From: Gnetum montanum
Lineage: Eukaryota > Streptophyta > Gnetopsida > Gnetales > Gnetaceae
Length of the DNA stretch: 64,000 bases
Assembly (NCBI GenBank): GCA_015680685.1
Contig: MNCI01009596.1
Location: forward strand, 65,865 to 129,864
Direction of reading: 5' to 3'
The notes under the pieces were generated by a model that was not told the DNA's origin, ran no database searches, and saw only the letters and a list, made by a program, of their open reading frames with translations. The first letter of the stretch is position 1, and each line of letters begins with the position of its first letter. This document shows, one piece after another, positions 11,493 to 21,290 of the stretch. Made by a program: the position numbers and the translations under genes.

Positions 11493-12650
11493 AAATAGTA
11501 GTTTCTCCATAAGGCCAAGCATTTCATGGAAATCAATAGCCATCTTTACAAGGTGTGTGCAGATGGCTTAGTTTGATGGTGTGTCTTTGATGACGATACA
11601 CTACACGTCCTCCAAGATGCTCACGAGGGCCCTTGTGGGGGCCACTATGCTGGACATCGAATGACCATTAAAATCCTACTTGTAGGGTATTATTGGCCTA
11701 CACTTTTCAAGGACGCACAATGGTTCGCTCGCTCCTGCAAATGATGCCAAAAAGATGATGGAATGATGCCACGATTGGAGGGACCTCAACAATGGATCCA
11801 ACCACTGGAACCCTTCGACATATGGGGTATCGACTTCATGGGGCCCATCACCTCCTTGTCAAATGGAAAGACATACATCATCGTGGCTGTGGATTATTGT
11901 AGAAAGTGGGCAGAAGCGGCAACTGTCGTCGACTGTTCTTCCAACATCGCCGCACAATTTGTCCAGCAACAAATCGTTACCAGGTTTGGAGTGCCATGTG
12001 CACTCATTTCTGATAATGGGACTCACTTCACGGGTGTGACTTTTCGAAAACTCATGCAACGCATAGGGGTAACACATAAATTTACAACACCCTATCATGC
12101 CCAAGCCAACAGGCAAGTTGAAGTCACCAATAGGGAGATCACCAAGATCCTTACCCGAACCATCAACAAATACAGGAGGGATTGGAGTACCAAACTCAAC
12201 GATGCCCTATGGGCCTATTGCTCCACTTGGAAACTTCCTGTAGGGTACTCTCCTTATGAGTTAGTTGCTAATTCTTCCAATCCAAGCAAAAATCCAGATA
12301 CTATCCACAGCCAGTGACCTAGGCCTTAACCTACCGCTAGCACAACGTGAACGACTAATCAATTTAAGTGTGCTAGATGAGAACCGATTAGTGGCCCTAT
12401 CTTCAAATGAAATCCACAAGGCCTATAACAAGAAACAACATGATCTTAGGATTTGAAAGGTCACATTTAGGTGTGGAGACAAGGTGTTGTATTGGAACCC
12501 CTCACACGTATCTCAACCGACCAAGTTTCAAACACTGTAGGAGGGACCTTAGATTGTCTCCGAAACCTTCCCATCTGAGGCCTTGCTTATCCACAAACTT
12601 GAGGACCCCACCAGAACATAGTTAGTCAACCGCCAACAACTAAAACCTTT
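11493..12650 (+). pseudogene. Integrase of element C
   Basis: The zinc-binding H-H-C-C part lies at about 11600-11750 (HEGPCGGHYAGHRM, then C..C near 11740). The catalytic core is open from 11763: GIDFMGP supplies the first Asp, ISDNGTHF the second, and EVTNREI the Glu of the DDE triad. The usual HPQTNGQ is HAQANRQ here. After 12317 the C-terminal part continues with a frameshift (LDENRLVAL at about 12370, then FRCGDKVLYW-like text) to about 12650. It would insert the element cDNA, giving the 5-bp duplication. Confidence 0.85.
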
Positions 12651-13365
12651 CCATGAACTCCACGCAACCAGTGCCACCGCCTCATCATCACCCAGTCGAC
12701 CATGTTCCATTTTTCGTGTCTCCTCCTTTCCACGCAGTCATGGGGGAGACCGTCATCCCTGCTAATCCTTTTCACTACATCCCTTACCATTTTGTAACTT
12801 TTTTGTTTTACACTTTTTTATTTTTCACCATCATTCCTACGATTGCACATTCTTTGAACATTTTTTCCTTTTCTTTACTTATTTTTCGTTTCTTTGTACC
12901 TATTCCATTTTTTTTCGTAATTGCTAATCCATCATTGTATTTTCTTCAGGTGTCTGGCTTAGTCGATTTTCATTACGATGGGTATTGTAATAGTCTTCCT
13001 CGTTATCTGGCTCCTACCATTGCATGGTTATCCTTGGATTTTACATTTATTTTTAGCTCATAAACTCGGCAGTGAGTCCACGTCATCCATCCATTCAACC
13101 ACTTCATGGTTTTCCTTCTATTGAAAGCATGCAACCCCTTCACTTAAAAACATTTTAATTAATGTGTGACTTGTGTAGTTCCCAACCTCGGGGATGATCC
13201 AATGGTTTGAATCGAGTGTGACTTCAAAGGGAATGCAGCATTCATCGCTTTCTCTTATCCCCTGGGTTGCTGGTGTATCCTTACAGATTTCCTACCACTC
13301 CCAGTTTCTCTCTCCATGGAAGCTTCTAGGCAGCTCGACCTTGCATGGTGTGGTCCTCATCGTAA

Positions 13366-13387
13366 TATATATATATATATATATATA
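13366..13387. repeat. (TA)n microsatellite
   Basis: About ten TA dinucleotides in the post-integrase region of element C. Confidence 0.8.
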
Positions 13388-14297
13388 CTAATAATATGAG
13401 GATTCAAAGCACACCCCTTGGTTGAATGCATGCGCACACTCATGGGTCTTTGCATGGTGTGGTTCCCCCGAACAAAAAACAAACTCATAACCTCACTATG
13501 TGGGAATTCAAAGCACACCCCTTAGACCACCTCTAATGGGCCACAAGCATTCGTTATGGGACTTCCTTTGTACCCTCTAACTTTGTCCCATTTCACTTCC
13601 TCCCTCTCACATTTGCTAGAGTGGTGGTTCTCTATGGGTGTATTCCTGCTTCCTTGGGGGATGGCCGAGGCTTCATTTGTTGCTGCAATGTCACTGGCTA
13701 CGGATGGTTTTGGGTCTAACCTTAGGAACGGTTCTACGGGGCCACTTAACCATAATCACACATGCGGTTTCATGTGGTCGACAATCAGAATTTCCATTCT
13801 CTCATCTCCCTCTATTCCTTCTTCTCTCCGTACTCACCTCACTACCCTTTTTCTATTTTGTGGATTCGTCGTGATTTCTGTAGGCTTCTCATGCCTTGGC
13901 GGGATCTCTTGGTTTGGAGTCTTAACTGGCTGACACCAATTCTTGGCACCTGGGCCCACGGACCCTGGTGTTGAGGGTATGCGGGGGCTATGAAGGCTAT
14001 TGCCTACTATGGGGAGGACCCACCTGCATATTCCTAGTCCCGCTTGTTACATCTCCCATCCTTTGGATTTCTTGGTTGATTATTTTTTATGTCCCATCAT
14101 TCGATTTCTTTCTCGCGGAGTTGTTTTTGTGTCTCGCTCTTCAATTTTTTGTCTCTTTTTCACGCCCACTTACCTTCCTCATGTCCTCAGCCATGACCGG
14201 GCCTCTCACGCACTTCAACCACCCCAATTTGGCTTTTCAAATTCATTGTTTCAGGTTTTTTCCAGGTTGGTCAACACTGGTCCACAGGTGTACAACG

Positions 14298-14325
14298 CTG
14301 CATATACGGGGCCCCGTATATGCAG
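14298..14325. promoter_or_regulatory. 28-bp perfect palindrome upstream of ORF3
   Basis: The stretch is its own reverse complement over 28 bases, centred on GGGGCCCC with arms CTGCATATAC and GTATATGCAG. A related imperfect copy (GCATATACACAGCCGCGTATATGC) follows at 14331-14354. Similar text occurs in U3 of the 5' LTR of C at about 5607. It lies about 55 bases before a TATA box. Confidence 0.7.
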
Positions 14326-14381
14326 TGCTTGCATATACACAGCCGCGTATATGCGGCCCTGTCAACGCAATGCCTAACCCC

Positions 14382-14391
14382 TATATATACA
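14382..14391 (+). promoter_or_regulatory. Putative internal TATA box for ORF3 (element C)
   Basis: The text CCCTATATATACACC lies about 380 bases before the ORF3 ATG and just after the palindromes. Element B has CCTATATATACAG at about 22951 in the equivalent place. The arrangement copies the U3 layout of the LTR. Promoter function is inference. Confidence 0.45.
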
Positions 14392-14765
14392 CCCGCTACA
14401 CTTTGTAATTTTAATCATTTAGAGTTCAAATTGAGGGGAGTTTTTGCCATTTTTTCTGCCTAACCCTTCCCAATGCTCCTACGTTCCATCGCATGTCCGC
14501 ATCAACCGATCCTTGCCCTTTTACGCAACCAAAGGTATGCCCTCAGTTGTTGGGGGGGGGGAGGGATGGTGCCTATGTGTAATTAATTAATTAATTAATT
14601 AGTTGTTAATTACCAAAACTTTGGTCCTAACCCATAAATTAACGCTCTGGAAGACCTAACAGTGTGCCTGTGCCAATAACATAACTTGGTCAAACTGAGA
14701 AGGTATATATGAACCATCTTAAGCTACTTATGAATGGTCTAACAGGTGGTTATGTTTGATTGCAA

Positions 14766-17594
14766 ATGGCACCCAAACTGAGGCACCCAAGGGATGAAGG
14801 ACCATCACAACCAAGGGACAAACGCCCATGCATGGGAAGGGGACGAGGTGTGCAACCACTAGAGCATGCGGAGGGCTCTCATGCAACTAGGCCCTTCCGT
14901 GAAAGACCTAACGTGGAATCTGTTCATCAGATTCTCGAAGAGGAGATTCCTGGTGAGCAATCGCTTGGGGATGAGACTCCTGGGATAGCACCATGGCTTG
15001 AGGTCACCCTGACCCAAGCCTACCTTGATGCTATCATGCCGCACGAGATGCAACGCACGGTCCTTCAAGAGCTAAATTTTGGACCATTCCTCGAGAACGC
15101 GCTAGAAGAAGTAAGGCTCCAACTGCAAAACTCTCTGATGTGGCCAATCATCACAACCAGTGGTGAATGGTACTTAGGAGAAACTTATCTCTTCTGGACG
15201 AATCGACAACCAGGGTCTAGAGTAAGAATCAAAGACATTTATGTCTCTTACTCTTTAGAGGTAATAGCACAGGCTCTGGGCTTGCCCGAAACTGGGGCAG
15301 ATATTATGGAAATTCCAAAGCAGGCCAATCTAGAGGTAAAGGCGGAATGGACCAAACGATGCTATGGGGTAGAGCGCAAGGAATTCGGCTCTCTAACCAT
15401 AGTGGAGAGAGTGTACTCAAAGATCGTGTCTTACCACCTAAACCCAACGGTAAGACCCAGTAAAATCACAGCCTTCTCCGCTCGTGCATGTGCTGCCTTG
15501 AGTGAGAAATTTCCAATGAGTCTTCCACAGCTGCTGTTTTTGGAGATTGAAAAGAGGTTCACTGAGAATGAACGTGGAAGATGAGCTCTCCCCTTTCCCT
15601 GCCTAATTCGAAAATTGTGCAAATGAGCAAGGATAGCACGATGTTCTAATGATGTAATCTGGTGCGCCCTAATTACCTCATGGCGAGAGATGATGAAATA
15701 TAAAACTCCTGCTGCCACACAGACAGAGGAGAAGTAGCAACCACCTTCACCACCTACACAAACAACGCAGCTAGGCTCGCAAACCATGGTAGAATACATC
15801 CGCAAGATCCGGGAAATGCTCTTGAGCTGACAAGAGCAATTTGGCAGGACTGGTGGAGGAGGACACCCTTCAATCTATCACCTTACCATGAGCCACCTAG
15901 AGCAAGTGGCTTAATTAGTTAGCTTGCTTAAAAGGGCAGGGCTGATATTCTCCACAGATCCAAGCATCTGAGAGGTATCAATCTCAACCCAACAGTTATT
16001 CCCCGAAATCTCAAGGAATGCTACTACCTTCTTGGTATGCTTGGAAGATGGTGAAGAGGTGACAGTCCTAGTGATGCAGCACCAGGGACAAGAAGTTGTG
16101 GCTGAAGTGGTTGCTGACACAATTGGTACAGCTCTTAATGCACCGTCAACACCTATACCAAACATTCATGGACTACAAGATGTACAGGTGTCTGCCAGAA
16201 CTTCGCGTAGTAAGATTGATGCAGCCCAACATGAAGAGTTGTTGGACCAATTGATGGGAACCAGGCAACTGCTCTCGGATGTCTTCAACCTTCCAGACAA
16301 CATTACTACAACCCAATCGGAGCTGCTCTTGGCAAGTGGTAAGAGCCTCATTTTGGAAGGGCAACTTGATGCTTCTCAAGCTGCTTGTCAACGCTTGGCA
16401 ATGGAGGTAGCCCAATTAAGATCTCAACTTGCCGATCCAGCCACCCTTGACAGCGAAATCACCAGGGATGAAGCTTTTCAACAGCTTCAACTTAAATTAC
16501 AGGTTGTCAAGGATGTGTGAGAGATGGCGATCTTCGACAAGTCCATGGAAAACTCTCAAGCACATTGCTTAGACAAGGACTTGGCGGAGGTTCGCTAGGA
16601 GAACATGTGGTTGACTGTGGAGGTTCATCGCCTATGAAATGTTGGTGCAGAAAATGAACATATGAAAAATTTTATCCACCAACAGCAGGAAGAACTAGCC
16701 AGGGCGAATGCTGACATAAGAAGGTTGGCTGCTGAAAATCAAAATCTGTCAATGGAGGAGGTTCGAGCATTATGACAGAAGTCTGCAATTGAAATTGCCG
16801 CTTGGAAGAACGAGGCCCTGAAATTCAAAAAAGTCAAAAATCATTACAAGGACCAAGTGGGATTGCAGAAGGAGGTAAATGAGAAGCACATTCAAGTCGC
16901 CAAAGCTAAGATGAACCAAGCGCTCCAGTAGCTCCGAGAGGAAGGCAATGTATGGCAATCTATCTTCGATGGGTTGAATGCCTACAATAAAGTAGAAATC
17001 TGCCTGAAGGAGCTACAGATTGAGGAGATGACAAAATACATGGAGTTGACCAACCTTCAATATGCAAACCTGGCTATGCTCATAGCTGGAAGACCATGGT
17101 CAAAATTGGAAAAACAAGTGGCTGTCTCGTATTCCCTATACGAGGGAGAGTTCCAGGAGCACAAAGCAACAAAGCAGAAGCTGAAAACGGCAAATACAAA
17201 ACTCGAGGTTCTCCGCACAAGCTTTGAAGGATAACGTACAGTCGCAGAGGACCTGGGCCATAGAATGAATGACTACCAATAGCTGCAGGCATCAATCCGA
17301 GTGTTCAACATCAAACGCAAGCAGTTCGCAGCCTGGTTTGTCAACCTGAAAGAACTTCTTCTGGTGCTGCCATGCCCTTGGGAGGTTCCAGTTCTGGCAC
17401 ACATTGGAGACACTGCCTGGACAGTGAATGATCCCAAAAGCAAAGAAGAAAAAATGAGGGCTCTCTTGGAGGCTTTCCGACTACCTCCAGAAGTTGCAGC
17501 TGTTGCGGGGCAACCATCATCCGTGTCGCCACCAATGCATGGGCCAGAGGCTAGAGAAGGTCCATCAGAACCATCGCCCCCAGGGACGGTATGA
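14766..17594 (+). pseudogene. ORF3 of element C: post-pol protein with coiled coil
   Basis: I do not recognise the family with confidence. The first open stretch is 14766-15584 (272 residues), starting MAPKLRHPRDEGPSQ, a basic and Pro-rich tail. It is followed by a globular part with SGEWYLGETYLFW at about residues 140-150 and VRIKDIYVSYSLEVIAQALGL. Homology to F ORF3 runs past its TGA (ALPFPCLIRKLCK), so that stop is secondary. From 16032 to 17594, in several open pieces, the protein is a long Gln/Glu/Ala/Leu-rich coiled coil ending in a PWEVPVLAHIGDTAWTV block that also occurs in F and a Pro-rich tail. Its position equals the env-like ORF of Athila elements, but no transmembrane segment is visible. 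Similarity to plant-transposon domains such as Pfam Transposase_32 is possible and untested. Confidence 0.65.
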
Positions 17595-17832
17595 TCTTCT
17601 CCAGCAATTTTGTGCATCATCCTACACATTAGAGGCTCCAGGACCAACGAGGTATTCAATTTTATCTTTGAATATTGCCATTTTTTGTAACTTGTCCTCC
17701 TCTGTAACTCAGGCACTTAGTCAAATTCATGTTGTGTCATGCGTGTGTCATGTATGTGTTTAAGTTGTGTGTGTTGTAAATAAGAATCCATACCTTCCAA
17801 ATTGTAAAGTAACTTAAGGATGAGTTTTTGCT

Positions 17833-17846
17833 CAATCGTGGGGGTA
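17833..17846 (+). other. Polypurine tract of element C
   Basis: AATCGTGGGGGTA directly before TGATGA of the 3' LTR, one-base variants of the tracts in A and F. Confidence 0.7.
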
Positions 17847-18680
17847 TGATGAAGTGTCATTAAGTCGATGCATCAATTGGGCAGTGTATACGCGGCCACG
17901 TTGATGCGGGCCCGTCGATGTAGCCTTCCCGCATTGACGTGGCCCCATTTACATAGCCACCTATCTTGGCCTATAAATAAGAGGGCCTTCCATCTCATTT
18001 AGACACCTTTCAGTTAGTTTTAGCGAAGCTCTTGTAGTTTGTTCCCGCAGGAGATAGAATATTTTCCAAGTGCCCGCAATAGGTGTAAGAAAAGTGATCG
18101 ACTCTTTATTCAAGCGTTGATGTATCTGAGCCCATTGGCGTGACGGCAATAAAGACGAACTATTCAAGCATTCCTTGCAGCATTTGGACTTAGCTATTTT
18201 ATGCATTCAATAGTTTAATATGTTTATGATTTATTAGTTACTTGTTAATTACTTAAGTTTGTGTTATTATGATTTCAATCGCTATTGTTCATTTGTAGTT
18301 CGTAAAGGGCATAAACGTCTGGTAACCCAAAAGTGTTAGGAAAGGCTTAGAACCTGCTCGGAAGATGGGACTGGATACTTATGTTAGGAGTAGTTAAGAT
18401 AATCTTAGATTAATTAATATTCTAGCCTTACTTTCCAAGATAATTAGCTGCCAAGAAGATAATTAAAAAGCTATAAAAATCATTAGCCTTAGTCTCACTT
18501 AACCATCATAAACAGAACCTCACAAGTAAGATTAGGATGACAACAACTGTTCTAACCCAAGGTTTCACTGGTTAGAATCTGGTGTATGTTAAGTGCTTAC
18601 AGTCTACGGATTTCGACCGAGTCGCGCGTGAACGCTCGTGATTCGTATGGTTGGGCGTAGGGGTACCTAGCCGCTCATCA
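17847..18680 (+). repeat. 3' LTR of element C
   Basis: TGATGAAGTGTCATTAAG start and GCTCATCA end, with TATAAATA at 17972-17979. It aligns end to end with 5570-6429 and is followed by TTGGA. Confidence 0.9.
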
Positions 18681-18685
18681 TTGGA
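18681..18685. repeat. Target-site duplication TTGGA, right copy (element C)
   Basis: Matches 5565-5569; element B resumes after it with TGGTAAATAATTGG, homologous to C at about 9965. Confidence 0.9.
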
Positions 18686-20140
18686 GGTGGTAAATAATTG
18701 GACAACAACATTTGCATGGTCCTACAATGAAATAAGAGGTATAGATCCATGCATATGCCAACATCAAATCTATAAAAATCCAACTATCAAACCTCACTAC
18801 CAACCTTAAAGAAGATTGAATTCTAAACTCAAATAAGTCGTTAAATAAGAATTAAAAAAACTCTTAAAAGTAGGGTTCATCTATCCAATAGCAGATAATG
18901 AATGAATTAGTCCCTTAGTCATTGTTCCAAAAAAAGGTCGCGAGTGGAGGGTTTGCATCGACTTCTGGTTGTTGAATTCAATAACATTTAAGGACTACTT
19001 TTCCTTACCATTTGTTGACCAAGTCCTCAATACTATTTCAAGACATTAGTCCTATAGTTTCCTTGATGGGTACAACAGGTATAACCACATTCGCATTGCA
19101 CTAGAAGATCAAGAGAAGATTACATTCACCAATCCATGGGGAATGCTTGCCTATAAGTAAATGCCTTTTGGCTTATGTAATGTTCTTTCCACTTTTCAAA
19201 GGCTCGAACTAAGTATTTTCCAAAAATAGATTGGTAAAGGAGTAGAATTTTTTTATGGATGACTTTTCCACATATGGGCTAGACTTTAAACAAGCCTTAG
19301 ACCAACTAGAGTAGGTTTTGAAAAGATGTATTAAAACTAATCTAAAGCTCAATTGGTAGAAAAGCCATTTAATGGTCTGAGATGGAATTGTTCTAGGACA
19401 TAAAATATCTTGAAAAAGAATAGAGGTAGATCCTGACAAGATAAGAATCATTCAAAATGTCACCCACAAACCACAAACTGTTAAGGATGTCAAATCATTC
19501 CTTGGTCATACAAGATATTATAGAGGATTTATTGAGAACTTTTTAAAGATAGTAAAGTTGCTAGTAGAACTTATAAAGAAAGATGAACCATTCCAATGGA
19601 CAAAATAGTGTGAGAAAGCATTTGAGATATTAGAATAGAAGTTAATTGAAATGCCAATCCTTCAAGCTTTAGATTGGTCTAAGCTCTTTCCCATTATAAT
19701 AAACACTTCAAACTATGCACTATGAGAAATACTCACTCAACTTGATGATAAAAAGAGACCATATTACATACATTTTACCAGTTGAAGCATTACCAAAGCA
19801 CAACTTAATTATACCACTATAGAAAAGGAGCTTATGACCATGGTGTATGCACTTGAAAATTTTAGACATAATGTGCTTAGGTATCCTATTTATGTCCACA
19901 TGGATCATAGTGCTATCAAATTTCTGATGAATAAAGTAGTGGTTAGTCCAAGGTGACATGATGGCTTATGATATTATAGGAGTTTGACAACACTATGATA
20001 GATAAAAAGGGAACTAAAAATGTTGCAGCTAATTATTTGTCAAGACTAAGATGGGAACCACAAGAATAGGATGAACAATTATCAGACCAATTTCCTAATG
20101 AAATTTTTTTACAAGAATAACTATGGTTATCAACTTAATA
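18686..20140 (+). pseudogene. RT and RNase H of element B (right half)
   Basis: Matches RT of C throughout: TFAWSYNEIRGIDPC at about 18705, SPLVIVPKKGREWRVCIDF at about 18910, FLDGYNRYNHI at about 19060, MPFGLCN at about 19160. The catalytic region near 19245 is frameshifted, so FIDD is not readable in one frame. RNase H reads at 19680-19940 with several stops, and the tether VAANYLSRLRWEPQE lies at about 20030. Non-functional. Confidence 0.75.
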
Positions 20141-21290
20141 GAAAAATTATGGATCACTAATTATATGACTTACCTTATTACACAAAAGCTTCCTATTAAG
20201 TAAAACAAGAAAAAAAAGGAATAGTTCCTCCATAGAGATAATCAGTATATAAAAATTAATGGAAATCTTTACAAGATATGTATCAATAGACTAATAAGAT
20301 GATGCATTCCAGAAGAGAGCCAACACAAAATCCTACAATATGTGCATGAGGAACCATGTGGTGGTCACTACATAGACATAGAACCACACTAAAGTTGATG
20401 ATAGCAAGCTATTTTTAGCCTATGATATTCAAGGATGCCCATCCACTCACCCAATCTTATAAAAGATGTCAACATGATGGAGGACTAACGACCAAAAATG
20501 AAGGTCCACAACAATGGATCCAACCATTGGAGCCATTGGATATCTCAAGAATTGATTTTATGGGGCCCATTACATCAATGTCCAATGGGAAATCTTACAT
20601 CATAGTTACTATTGATTATTGTACTAGGAGGGCAGAAGCAACTGCAGTCAAAGATTGCATAACCAAAACAACTACTAAGTTCTTCCAACAACACATGGTG
20701 AATAGATTTGTAATACCACACGTGCTCATATCTGACAACTGGACACATTTTATAGGAGCTATCCTCACAAAGCTAATGCCATACCACCCATAAGCAAAGA
20801 GTTAATTAGAAGTGACTAACCAAAAAATCACAAGAATATTAACCAGAACAATTAGTCAATTCAGAAAGGATTAGAACACTAAGCTAAATGATGCTCTATG
20901 GGCATATAGATCCACATGAAAAACTTCCAATAGGATACTCGTCCTATGAACTATTCTATGGAAAACTTCTTATACTACCAATCCAAGCAGAACTCCAAAC
21001 TTTGGCCACTACGAGTGTGCTTAACCTAGACTTAAAACTTAGCTCAAAAGGAACATCTCATGAATCTTAACCTTTTAGATGAAAATAAACTTGTAGCTTT
21101 GATGAGTAATGAGACTCACAAGAAATACTCCAAATGTAGACATGATGCTAAAATAAGACATGTATCAATCCAACCAAGAGATAAAGTCCTCTATTATAGT
21201 CCCAGTCATGTGCCACAAAAGGCTAAGTTCCAAAGCTTATGGGAAGGACCCTATATCGTCCATGAAACATACCAATTAGATGTCATGTAG
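20141..21290 (+). pseudogene. Integrase of element B
   Basis: The largest open stretch is 20422-20793: GPQQWIQPLEPLDISRIDFMGP (first Asp), then LISDNWTHF (second Asp, with Gly changed to Trp). The Glu region near 20800-20830 (LEVTNQKIT) has Gln in place of the catalytic Glu. The C-terminal domain is open at 21060-21290 (LLDENKLVALMSNETHKKY, then DKVLYYSPSHV and LWEGPYIV). Catalysis is lost, while the fold remains readable. Confidence 0.75.

Larger units (their letters stand above)
12651..14765 (+). other. Post-integrase non-coding region of element C
   Basis: No conserved protein is seen. It holds a polypurine-like AGTCATGGGGGAGA box at 12736, a T-rich tract 12780-12950 ending TTCTTCAG, the block GAGTCCACGTCATCCATCCA at about 13073, GTGACTTCAAAGGGA at about 13218, GGGGAGGACCCACC at about 14012, a (TA)n run at 13366-13387, a G9 run near 14554 and (TAAT)n at about 14580-14600. 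An internal palindrome and TATA box are listed separately. Confidence 0.65.
5570..18680 (+). mobile_element. Complete Ty3/Athila-like LTR retrotransposon C (13.1 kb) with third ORF
   Basis: It has two LTRs (860 and 834 bp), a tRNA-Asp-type primer site, gag, protease, RT, RNase H, integrase, a 2.1-kb non-coding region, ORF3 and a polypurine tract, and is flanked by the perfect TTGGA duplication. The RT wording (VEVFIDDFSTYG, then NLRLNW, EGIVLGHHIS) and the primer site are typical of the Athila lineage as known from plants. By eye the LTRs differ at roughly 5-7% of positions plus two indels (about 26 bp and 12 bp longer in the 5' copy), so the insertion is not recent. Every ORF carries stops; the copy is dead unless readthrough is invoked. 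Confidence 0.9.

Noticed and set aside
12653-13063. 136-residue, very hydrophobic open frame after integrase of C, which looks like a membrane or env protein
   Set aside because: It is a translation of the T-rich non-coding tract. The matching tracts in A (360-480), B (21,480-21,670) and F (45,480-45,600) do not conserve the frame or residues.
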